The translations under genes and the position numbers were made by a program. Shown here piece by piece: positions 1 through 5,098 of a stretch of DNA of 5,111 bases (its first letter is position 1; each line of letters opens with the position of its first letter). The stretch is from Synergistaceae bacterium (GTDB lineage Bacteria > Synergistota > Synergistia > Synergistales > Synergistaceae), in assembly GCA_030539135.1 (NCBI GenBank), contig JAUNSQ010000115.1:1-5111 (forward strand), in the 5' to 3' direction. The notes beneath the pieces were generated by a model. That model ran no database searches. It was not told the origin of the DNA and saw only the letters and a program-made list of their open reading frames with translations.

Positions 1-60
1 GCACTCGCCGTGGCGAATAAGGTAGATAGTCGTTTTTTTAACGTCTGTGATCTGCGTCAT
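1..60 (-). CDS. Histidine phosphatase (phosphoglycerate mutase-like) family protein, N-terminal 20 codons only
   Basis: Reading the minus strand from the ATG at 60-58 gives an open frame to the window edge that contains TIYLIRHGEC at residues 11-20. A beta-strand of hydrophobic residues followed by RHGE is the N-terminal signature of the histidine phosphatase superfamily (cofactor-dependent phosphoglycerate mutases, alpha-ribazole phosphatase, broad-specificity phosphatases). The His of RHG (residue 17) is the residue that becomes phosphorylated in this family. The gene runs off the left edge, so the substrate cannot be assigned; most such proteins are cytosolic phosphatases of about 200 residues. 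No other in-frame start lies between the ATG and its AAAGGAG ribosome binding site, which sits 13 bases upstream, a rather long spacing. It is divergent from hrcA and shares the upstream AT-rich region. The family call is fairly sure given the motif at the expected N-terminal place, but rests on 20 residues. Confidence 0.75.
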   Translation of the reverse strand, partial: MTQITDVKKTTIYLIRHGEC

Positions 61-73
61 GGTGCTGTTACGG

Positions 74-80
74 CTCCTTT
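74..80 (-). promoter_or_regulatory. Ribosome binding site of the divergent phosphatase-family gene
   Basis: The minus strand reads AAAGGAG here, a strong match to the Shine-Dalgarno consensus. It lies 13 bases before the ATG at 60-58, longer than the usual 5-9. No nearer in-frame ATG, GTG or TTG exists, so the ATG is kept as the start. Confidence 0.6.
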
Positions 81-86
81 GTTACC

Positions 87-103
87 GCGAAACATTATTT
101 CGC
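87..103. repeat. Short perfect dyad in the leader of the divergent gene
   Basis: GCGAAA (87-92) and TTTCGC (98-103) are exact reverse complements separated by the five bases CATTA. The dyad lies just upstream of the minus-strand ribosome binding site (74-80) and downstream of the candidate minus-strand promoter (155-181), so it would fall in the 5' untranslated region of the phosphatase-family mRNA. It could be a small RNA hairpin or an operator half-site pair. A 6-bp stem can arise by chance in such a region, so function is only a possibility. Confidence 0.3.
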
Positions 104-154
104 ATCGTTGCTGAAATACTTTTCGCCGTCTGAATTATTTTTATCAACTTGAAC

Positions 155-181
155 ATTATACATTATTTGTTTTTTTGTCAT
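155..181 (-). promoter_or_regulatory. Candidate promoter of the divergent phosphatase-family gene
   Basis: On the minus strand a perfect TATAAT occupies 160-155 and an ATGACA (five of six matches to TTGACA) occupies 181-176. The spacer is only 15 bp, two shorter than optimal. Transcription would start near 148 and give a leader of roughly 90 bases before the ATG at 60. The -10 match is good and correctly oriented for the only gene on this side; the short spacer lowers confidence. Confidence 0.4.
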
Positions 182-204
182 TCGAAACATCTCCGACGAA
201 TACG

Positions 205-228
205 TAAAATATACTATAAAATTTTTTT
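205..228 (+). promoter_or_regulatory. A/T tract upstream of the hrcA promoter, UP-element-like
   Basis: This 24-base stretch contains only A and T apart from one C at 214. It ends eight bases before the -35 box at 237-242. Relative to the predicted transcription start near 272 it covers about -67 to -44, largely the position where the alpha subunit C-terminal domain of RNA polymerase contacts UP elements. It also contains TATACT and TATAAA, but neither has a usable -35 box at 16-18 bp, so a stimulatory tract is more likely than a second promoter. Confidence 0.35.
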
Positions 229-236
229 GACCTGTA

Positions 237-265
237 TTGACATTTGCATAAAGGACTGCTATTCT
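237..265 (+). promoter_or_regulatory. Housekeeping-sigma promoter of the hrcA-grpE-dnaK-dnaJ operon
   Basis: A perfect -35 box TTGACA (237-242) is followed after 17 bp by TATTCT (260-265), four of six matches to TATAAT. Both the boxes and the spacing fit the vegetative sigma-70/sigma-A type, as expected for an operon controlled by a repressor rather than by a heat-shock sigma factor. The predicted start is about 271-273, which places the CIRCE operator (284-310) in the early transcribed region, the usual arrangement for HrcA-controlled promoters. Confidence 0.8.
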
Positions 266-283
266 TATCCCGTTGAAAATTCA

Positions 284-310
284 TTAGCACTCGTAATCAG
301 GGAGTGCTAA
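284..310. promoter_or_regulatory. CIRCE operator (HrcA binding site)
   Basis: TTAGCACTC (284-292) and GAGTGCTAA (302-310) form a perfect 9-bp inverted repeat with a 9-base spacer, matching the CIRCE consensus TTAGCACTC-N9-GAGTGCTAA at every arm position. It begins about 12 bases after the predicted transcription start and ends seven bases before the hrcA ribosome binding site. Bound HrcA would block transcription of the whole operon, including its own gene. In the mRNA the same repeat can form a hairpin next to the hrcA Shine-Dalgarno, a role in message stability described for some CIRCE elements. This is the clearest regulatory signal in the window. Confidence 0.98.
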
Positions 311-317
311 CAAAGGC

Positions 318-325
318 AAAGGAGG
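318..325 (+). promoter_or_regulatory. Ribosome binding site of hrcA (decides the start)
   Basis: AAAGGAGG at 318-325 is a near-perfect Shine-Dalgarno. An in-frame GTG at 326 directly abuts it and cannot be used with it, while the ATG at 332 lies six bases downstream, the optimal distance. This fixes the hrcA start at 332. Confidence 0.85.
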
Positions 326-331
326 GTGCTT

Positions 332-1354
332 ATGTTAACGGAACGTCAGCTGGAAGTAGTCCTTTCAGTCGTGTACGAATATATAAAGAACGGCGAGAGC
401 GTCGGTTCGCGGACGGTGTCGCGGCGTTACCTGACAGGGCACAGCTCGGCCACGATACGCAACGAAATGTCCGACCTCGAGGAGATGGGTTTCCTCAAAC
501 AGACCCATACATCGTCGGGGCGCGTTCCTACGACTCAGGGCTACCGTCTCTACGTCGACTCGGTGCTCCAGCGCGTAAGCGCCGGACGCCACCCGACGGA
601 CTGGACGAAGAACCTTTACGAGAGCCGCAAGGGGATCGAAGGCGCGTTGGCCTCTGCCTCGGAGATGCTCAGCAGGATATCGGACTACGTCGGCGTGGCG
701 GCTCTCTCGTCGCTGGACGTCGTCAAGTTTCAGAAGGTAGACTTCGTTAGGATGGGCGAACGCGTCGTGCTGATGCTCGTCGTGCTTCAGGGCGGGCTTG
801 TGCACCAGAAGGTTATAACTCTCCCATGGGATATGTCTCAGGACCACTTGGACGACCTTTCGAGAAGGGTGAACATGTTTGCGGGGCACCTTTGGCCGGA
901 CGTCAAGAAGTCCATTCAGGAATATATCAAGCAGGAACTGTCGGATTACAGCGCCGCGTGCGAGGACGCCCTGAGGGCGCTCGAGGGCGTGATAGTCTCG
1001 CCGACGATGAAGGTATTTACAGGCTCGATGAGCCACATGCTCAGCCTCCCAGATTTTCAGGATTTGAGCAGGATAAAGGCGCTCTACTCGTTCTTGGAGC
1101 AGGAGGAGAGCATGGCCGACCTCGTAAGCAAGTGCTCAAAGGACGGTATAAATATCCTCATAGGCGATGAGAACGAGTCCCCTGGAATGAAGAAATCTTC
1201 GCTTGTCGCGGCCTCAAAAATGTCCAACGGACAGAGAGCCATGATAGGCGTGATAGGGCCGGAGAGGATGGACTACGAGAACGCGATAGCCACGATAGGC
1301 AAAGTCCTTCAAATATTAGATTCCGAACCTGACGCGGAAGGAGAACTGAAATGA
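332..1354 (+). CDS. hrcA: Heat-inducible transcription repressor HrcA
   Basis: HrcA is the cytosolic dimeric repressor of class I heat-shock genes and binds CIRCE. The 340-residue product has the family's usual length and order. An N-terminal winged helix-turn-helix (about residues 1-76) holds the hallmark segments SATIRNEMSDLEEMGFL (39-55) and HTSSGRVPTTQGYRLYVD (59-76). A central and C-terminal dimerisation/regulatory region follows, including IGDENE and near the end GVIGPERMDY (306-315), another conserved HrcA motif. The start at 332 is set by AAAGGAGG six bases upstream; a GTG at 326 is too close to it. The gene is first in its operon behind a perfect CIRCE, so it should repress itself as well as grpE, dnaK and dnaJ. 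Its TGA stop overlaps the grpE start (ATGA), implying translational coupling. In Bacillus HrcA needs GroEL for activity; groEL is not in this window. Ile is mostly encoded by ATA here, unlike in dnaK. No truncation or missing motif is seen. Confidence 0.97.
   Translation: MLTERQLEVVLSVVYEYIKNGESVGSRTVSRRYLTGHSSATIRNEMSDLEEMGFLKQTHTSSGRVPTTQGYRLYVDSVLQRVSAGRHPTDWTKNLYESRKGIEGALASASEMLSRISDYVGVAALSSLDVVKFQKVDFVRMGERVVLMLVVLQGGLVHQKVITLPWDMSQDHLDDLSRRVNMFAGHLWPDVKKSIQEYIKQELSDYSAACEDALRALEGVIVSPTMKVFTGSMSHMLSLPDFQDLSRIKALYSFLEQEESMADLVSKCSKDGINILIGDENESPGMKKSSLVAASKMSNGQRAMIGVIGPERMDYENAIATIGKVLQILDSEPDAEGELK
1338..1343 (+). promoter_or_regulatory. Ribosome binding site of grpE, inside the hrcA 3' end
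   Basis: AAGGAG lies seven bases before the grpE ATG at 1351 and within the last codons of hrcA. With the 4-base ATGA overlap, this gives grpE both its own initiation signal and likely coupling to hrcA translation. Confidence 0.75.
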
Positions 1355-1935
1355 CAGAGAAACACGAGACTCAGCCACAAGAACCAATAGCGAAGAACAC
1401 GCAGGAGCAGTCGGCCGAAGCAGCCGCGCCGAAGAACGATTACGACGCGGTATGTGCGGAGCGGGACAAGCTCCTTGAGGAAGCTGAGAAAAATAAAGAA
1501 GAGATAAAAAATCTTACAGAGGATGCCGCGCGCGCCCGCGCCGACTATTACAACCTTAGAACGCGCGTAGAGCGCGACAGGGAACGCGACAAGAAGCTCG
1601 CGTCCGAGAAATCAGTCGAGCTGCTGCTGCCGGTATTCGAGAACCTAGAGAGGATATGCGGCGCGGTGGAGGACAGGGATAGCAACCTTTACAAGGGCGT
1701 CTCAATGGTCGCCAAGCAGTTCATGGAGGCCATGTCTCACCTAGGGCTTGAACAGATATCTACCGACGGCCCGTTTGACCCGTCAGTACACGAGGCGGTC
1801 TCGATGGAGCCGATAGAGGACGAGGCGAAGGACGGTCATGTGATAGGAGCTCTGAGGAAAGGCTACAAACTTGCGGGGAGGGTAATTAGGGCCGCGCAGG
1901 TACGAGTAGGAAGATACGAGAAGAAAGACAGTTAA
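1351..1935 (+). CDS. grpE: Nucleotide exchange factor GrpE
   Basis: GrpE is the dimeric cytosolic cochaperone that releases ADP from DnaK. The 194-residue product is of normal length. Residues 1-30 are a polar, low-complexity leader rich in E, Q and A, as is common in the family. Residues about 31-95 form the long charged coiled-coil helix that pairs the dimer, running into YYNLRTRVERDRERDKK (66-82) and LLLPVFENLERI (91-102), a variant of the usual LLPVLDNLERA. The C-terminal beta domain that contacts DnaK carries GPFDPSVHEAVSMEP (140-154) and GYKLAGRVIRAAQVRV (171-186), the GrpE family signature. It overlaps hrcA by four bases, has its own AAGGAG site, and is followed by a 75-bp gap before dnaK. 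Position between repressor and Hsp70 is the classical order of this operon. It has a cysteine in the coiled coil (Cys35) and one at 103, with no evident special role. Confidence 0.97.
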   Translation: MTEKHETQPQEPIAKNTQEQSAEAAAPKNDYDAVCAERDKLLEEAEKNKEEIKNLTEDAARARADYYNLRTRVERDRERDKKLASEKSVELLLPVFENLERICGAVEDRDSNLYKGVSMVAKQFMEAMSHLGLEQISTDGPFDPSVHEAVSMEPIEDEAKDGHVIGALRKGYKLAGRVIRAAQVRVGRYEKKDS

Positions 1936-2010
1936 GGCTTCACACGGCGGAAACGTCGAAATAAAACACGGAAACAATAAAATACTTCTATATAAAGGAT
2001 GGGAAAAATC
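1936..2010 (+). other. grpE-dnaK intergenic spacer
   Basis: This AT-rich 75-base spacer is the longest gap inside the operon. I see no credible terminator, no CIRCE copy and no convincing promoter: a TATAAA at 1991-1996 overlaps the dnaK Shine-Dalgarno and would start transcription inside the gene. The only repetition is a loose CACGG/GGAAAC similarity between 1942-1954 and 1967-1975. It most likely only carries the dnaK translation signal. Confidence 0.5.
1994..1999 (+). promoter_or_regulatory. Ribosome binding site of dnaK (decides the start)
   Basis: AAAGGA at 1994-1999, continuing as TGGG, is the only Shine-Dalgarno-like sequence before dnaK. An in-frame ATG at 1999 shares its first base with this site and so cannot use it. 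The ATG at 2011 is 11 bases downstream, somewhat long but workable, and gives the canonical DnaK N-terminus MEKIIGIDLGTTNS. Confidence 0.65.
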
Positions 2011-3852
2011 ATGGAAAAAATCATAGGAATCGACCTTGGAACAACAAACAGCTGCGTAGCGGTAAAAGAAGGGGATAACGTAACAGTCATCCCGAACCCA
2101 GAGGGAAGCAGGACAACGCCTTCCGTCGTCGCGTTCACAAAGGACAACGAGAGGCTTGTAGGCCAGCTTGCAAAACGTCAGGCGATCGTCAACCCAGACC
2201 GCACGGTCATGTCGATCAAGCGTAAGATGGGCAGCGACTACAAAGTCAAGATAGACGACCAGCAGTACACGCCGCAGCAGATATCCTCGATGATCCTTCA
2301 GAAGCTCAAGAGGGACGCGGAGGAATATCTTGGAACAAAGGTAACGAAGGCGGTCATCACATGCCCAGCGTACTTCACCGACGCTCAGCGTCAGGCGACG
2401 AAGGACGCCGGAACGATAGCTGGACTTGAGGTCATGCGCGTCATCAACGAACCGACGGCCGCGTGCCTCGCGTACGGAGTCAACAAAGAGGGCGACCACA
2501 AGATCATGGTCTTCGACCTTGGCGGCGGTACGTTCGACGTCTCGATACTCGACGTTGGCGACGGCGTATTTGAAGTCCTCTCCACCTCCGGCGACAACAT
2601 GCTCGGCGGAGACGACTGGGACGCACGGATAGTCGACTGGATGGCCGAAGAGTTCAAGAAGAGCGACGGAGTAGACCTCCGCAAGGATAAGATGGCCGCG
2701 CAGCGTCTGCGTGAAGCGGCGGAGAAGGCGAAGATAGAACTCTCCTCAATGGCTGAGACCTCAATCTCGCTTCCGTTCATCACGGCAGACCAGAATGGCC
2801 CGAAACATCTTGAAATGACGCTCACCAGAGCGAAATTCGAAGAGCTCACGAGAGACCTCCTCGACCGCACGGTACAGCCTGTCCGCACGGCGCTTTCGGA
2901 CGCGGGGCTCCAGGCTTCGGAAGTAGATAAGATACTGCTCGTCGGCGGTTCGACGCGTATGCCGATGGTTCAGCGCAAGGTCAAGGAACTCCTTGGCAAA
3001 GAACCGACAAAGGGCATCAACCCCGACGAGTGCGTCGCGTCCGGCGCGGCTCTCCAGGGCGCAATCATCACTGGCGAGCACAAGGGCATCGTCCTTGTCG
3101 ACGTCACGCCGCTTTCGCTCGGACTTGAGACGCTTGGCGGGGTCTTCACGAAGATAATCGAGAAGAACACGGCAATCCCTGTGTCGAAGAGCCAGGTCTT
3201 CACTACGGCGGCCGACAACCAGCCGCAGGTCGAGATACACGTCCTTCAGGGCGAGCGCGCGATGGCGGGAGACAACGTCTCACTCGGCAGGTTCTTCCTT
3301 GACGGCATAGCGCCCGCGCCGAGAGGCATCCCGCAGATCGAAGTCACGTTCGATATCGACACCAGCGGAATAGTCAACGTAACGGCGAAGGACAAAGCGA
3401 CCGGCAAGGTGCAGAACATAACGATACAGTCTTCAAGGCTCTCCGACGCGGAGATAGAGAAGATGCGCAAAGATGCCGAGATGAACGAGGGCGAAGACAA
3501 GAAGAAGAAAGAGCTTATCGAAGCCCGCAACGAAGGCGACAGCGCCGCGTACAACGCGGAGAAATCGCTGAAGGAACTCGGCGACGAAGCGACGCCTGAG
3601 GAAAAGGCGGCCGTCGAAGAGAAGATCAAGGCCCTGCGCGACCTGCTCACGAGCGAGGACGCAGAGGGTATCAAAAAGGCCATAGAGGAACTTATGAACT
3701 CGATGCACCCAATCGCTCAGAAGGCGTACGCGAAGGCTCAGGCAGCGCAGCAGCAGGCTCAGCCCGGCGAGGCTCCGCAGCAGGACGCCGGAGCGGCGGC
3801 GAACGACCCCAACACGGTAGACGCTGAGTTCCACGAAGAAGACAACAAGTAG
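2011..3852 (+). CDS. dnaK: Molecular chaperone DnaK (Hsp70)
   Basis: DnaK is the cytosolic ATP-driven chaperone that binds unfolded segments, stimulated by DnaJ and reset by GrpE. The 613-residue product is complete. The nucleotide-binding domain (about 1-358) shows all three Hsp70 signatures: IDLGTTNS (7-14), VFDLGGGTFDVSIL (167-180) and LLVGGSTRMPMVQRK (309-323). It also has catalytic Lys70, Pro119 and Glu147, which match E. coli Lys70, Pro143 and Glu171. The 24-residue offset between Lys70 and Pro119 shows it lacks the insertion of proteobacterial DnaK, as in Bacillus. The interdomain linker is IVLVD (360-364). The substrate-binding beta domain follows to about 480, then a charged helical lid and a Q/A/P-rich tail ending in VDAEFHEEDNK, the conserved acidic C-terminal tail. 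Four cysteines (15, 118, 152, 341) lie in the nucleotide-binding domain, three of them at positions usually Val or Ala. An upstream in-frame ATG at 1999 is rejected because it overlaps the Shine-Dalgarno. Ile codons favour ATC over ATA, consistent with high expression. Confidence 0.99.
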   Translation: MEKIIGIDLGTTNSCVAVKEGDNVTVIPNPEGSRTTPSVVAFTKDNERLVGQLAKRQAIVNPDRTVMSIKRKMGSDYKVKIDDQQYTPQQISSMILQKLKRDAEEYLGTKVTKAVITCPAYFTDAQRQATKDAGTIAGLEVMRVINEPTAACLAYGVNKEGDHKIMVFDLGGGTFDVSILDVGDGVFEVLSTSGDNMLGGDDWDARIVDWMAEEFKKSDGVDLRKDKMAAQRLREAAEKAKIELSSMAETSISLPFITADQNGPKHLEMTLTRAKFEELTRDLLDRTVQPVRTALSDAGLQASEVDKILLVGGSTRMPMVQRKVKELLGKEPTKGINPDECVASGAALQGAIITGEHKGIVLVDVTPLSLGLETLGGVFTKIIEKNTAIPVSKSQVFTTAADNQPQVEIHVLQGERAMAGDNVSLGRFFLDGIAPAPRGIPQIEVTFDIDTSGIVNVTAKDKATGKVQNITIQSSRLSDAEIEKMRKDAEMNEGEDKKKKELIEARNEGDSAAYNAEKSLKELGDEATPEEKAAVEEKIKALRDLLTSEDAEGIKKAIEELMNSMHPIAQKAYAKAQAAQQQAQPGEAPQQDAGAAANDPNTVDAEFHEEDNK

Positions 3853-3861
3853 TTGAGAAGT

Positions 3862-3870
3862 GAGGTGAGG
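3862..3870 (+). promoter_or_regulatory. Ribosome binding site of dnaJ
   Basis: GAGGTGAGG lies in the 23-base gap after the dnaK stop. GAGGTGA (3862-3868) pairs well with the 16S rRNA 3' end at a spacing of seven bases from its last base; a second GAGG (3867-3870) is five bases from the ATG at 3876. Either supports that start. Confidence 0.75.
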
Positions 3871-3875
3871 CCCTG

Positions 3876-5012
3876 ATGGCTGCTCCCGGAAAAAAAGATT
3901 ACTACGATATATTGGGTGTTGAGCGGGGGGCCTCTGCTGACGAGATAAAGAAAGCCTACCGCAAACTGACGAGAAAATATCACCCGGATGCAAATCCGGG
4001 TGATAAAGAAGCCGAAAAGAAATACAAAGAGATCAACGAGGCTAACGAAGTCCTCAGCGACCCTCAGAAGAGAGCGCAGTACGACCAGTTTGGCTACGTT
4101 GGCGACATGCCGCCGGGCGGCGGCGGAGATTTCGGCGGATTCGGAGGTTTTGGCGGGGCTGATATCGGAGACCTGTTTGGAGATTTCTTCGGAGGGGCGT
4201 TCGGCGGACGCGGCAGGCGTTCTTCAAATCCCAACGCGCCGCAGCGCGGCAACGACCTCGAGTACACGATGCAGATATCTCTTGAGGACGCCTATCGCGG
4301 CGTCAGCAAGAAGATCGAGATACCGCGGCTCGAGACCTGCCCGCATTGCGGTGGGAACGGAGCGGAGCCAGGTTCAAAGGTCGAGACATGCCCGACCTGC
4401 GGGGGCCGCGGCCAAGTCCAGCAGACTATCAACACTCCGTTTGGGCAGATGGCTAACGTAACGGTATGCCCGACATGCCACGGCAAGGGCAAGAAAATCA
4501 CGACCCCATGCCGCGAGTGCAAAGGGCAGGGCCGTATCCGCAAGCAGCACTCCGTTGAGGTCAAGATACCGGCGGGAGTAGATACCGGCATCAGGCTCAG
4601 AGTTTCGAGCCAGGGCGAGGCTGGGGTGAACGGAGGGCCTTCGGGCGACCTCTTCATCCTTGTAGAAGTTCGTCAGGACAGGCGTTTCCAGCGCCGCGGC
4701 GACGACCTCAACACGGCGGTGGATATCTCATATCCGCAGGCCGCGCTTGGCTGCGAAATAAAGATCGAGACCTTTGACGGCACAGAGACCTTGGACGTTC
4801 CGGCAGGGACGCAGCCCGGTTCCAAGCTCCGCATAAGGGGCCGCGGAATGCCGAGGCTTCGCGGAAACGGCAAGGGCGACATGAACATCCTCGTCCGCGT
4901 TTCAATTCCTAAGAGTCCTTCGTCGAAGGAGCGGGAACTGCTCGAACAGATAGCCAAGGAGACAAAATCTCCCGTTAAATCCAAATCGGGCATATTCGAT
5001 AAATTCAAATAG
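3876..5012 (+). CDS. dnaJ: Chaperone protein DnaJ (class A Hsp40)
   Basis: DnaJ delivers substrates to DnaK and triggers its ATP hydrolysis. The 378-residue protein has the complete type I architecture. The J domain (about 7-72) includes DYYDILGV and the catalytic HPD at 36-38. A Gly/Phe-rich region (about 73-113) contains DIGDLFGDFFGG (96-107), a motif that modulates DnaK regulation in E. coli. A zinc-binding region has four CxxCxGxG repeats, with Cys pairs at 155/158, 172/175, 198/201 and 212/215. Two substrate-binding beta domains follow (about 220-350), with a short C-terminal tail ending IFDKFK. All eight zinc ligands are present. Five residues (MAAPG) precede the usual K-K-D-Y-Y start, slightly longer than the common MAK form, but no other start exists between. 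It lies 23 bp behind dnaK with its own ribosome binding site and is the last gene of the operon: a strong terminator begins 19 bases after its stop. The G/F-coding DNA (about 4095-4215) is locally repetitive and Gly-codon rich. Confidence 0.98.
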   Translation: MAAPGKKDYYDILGVERGASADEIKKAYRKLTRKYHPDANPGDKEAEKKYKEINEANEVLSDPQKRAQYDQFGYVGDMPPGGGGDFGGFGGFGGADIGDLFGDFFGGAFGGRGRRSSNPNAPQRGNDLEYTMQISLEDAYRGVSKKIEIPRLETCPHCGGNGAEPGSKVETCPTCGGRGQVQQTINTPFGQMANVTVCPTCHGKGKKITTPCRECKGQGRIRKQHSVEVKIPAGVDTGIRLRVSSQGEAGVNGGPSGDLFILVEVRQDRRFQRRGDDLNTAVDISYPQAALGCEIKIETFDGTETLDVPAGTQPGSKLRIRGRGMPRLRGNGKGDMNILVRVSIPKSPSSKERELLEQIAKETKSPVKSKSGIFDKFK

Positions 5013-5030
5013 CGCTAACGACATAAAGAT

Positions 5031-5065
5031 AAAATGGCTTCTCCAACTCGGAGAGGCCATTTTTT
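5031..5065 (+). terminator. Rho-independent terminator of the heat-shock operon
   Basis: The arms 5031-5044 and 5050-5063 pair over 14 positions, with one T-G wobble (5039/5055), around the loop AACTC. The run of six T at 5060-5065 completes an intrinsic terminator 19 bases after the dnaJ stop. The left side begins with AAAA, so on the minus strand it also ends in a T run and may work in both directions. It marks dnaJ as the last operon gene. Confidence 0.92.
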
Positions 5066-5068
5066 GTC

Positions 5069-5098
5069 AAAAGAAAACCACGCGATAGTCGCGTGGTT
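5069..5098 (-). terminator. Probable minus-strand terminator of a convergent gene beyond the window
   Basis: AACCACGCGA (5076-5085) and TCGCGTGGTT (5089-5098) form a perfect 10-bp stem with a three-base loop (TAG on plus, CTA on minus). On the minus strand the stem is followed by TTCTTTT, whereas on the plus strand it is followed by CCAAAGAG. It is therefore an intrinsic terminator for transcription entering from the right. A minus-strand TAA at 5110-5108 could be the stop of that gene, but only three bases support this. Confidence 0.65.

Noticed and set aside
326..331. GTG at 326 as the hrcA start
   Set aside because: It touches the AAAGGAGG site with no spacing; the ATG at 332 has the optimal six-base gap and gives the usual HrcA N-terminus.
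304..750. Plus-strand open frame of 148 codons overlapping the start of hrcA
   Set aside because: It is an out-of-frame shadow of hrcA, begins inside the CIRCE arm, has no ribosome binding site and shows an Arg/Gly-rich composition typical of frame-shifted GC-rich DNA.
1885..1908. GrpE RAAQV in place of the common RPAxV as a possible defect
   Set aside because: E. coli GrpE also has RAA at this site as far as I recall, so this is normal variation.
1991..1996. TATAAA before dnaK as an internal promoter -10 box
   Set aside because: No -35 box is found at 16-18 bp, and transcription would start at or after the ribosome binding site, producing a leaderless or truncated message.
1783..2499. Minus-strand open frame of 238 codons across the grpE-dnaK junction
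   Set aside because: It is antisense to two certain genes, has no recognisable domain or good initiation signal, and its length reflects the codon bias of the opposite strand.
3433..3993. Minus-strand open frame of 186 codons over the dnaK 3' end and dnaJ start
   Set aside because: It is antisense to the DnaK lid and the dnaJ start, with a Leu/Arg-rich composition and no motif; it is a shadow frame.
4095..4215. GGC/GGA-rich repetitive DNA in dnaJ as a separate tandem repeat
   Set aside because: It encodes the Gly/Phe-rich linker normal for class A DnaJ; the repetitiveness is explained by the protein.
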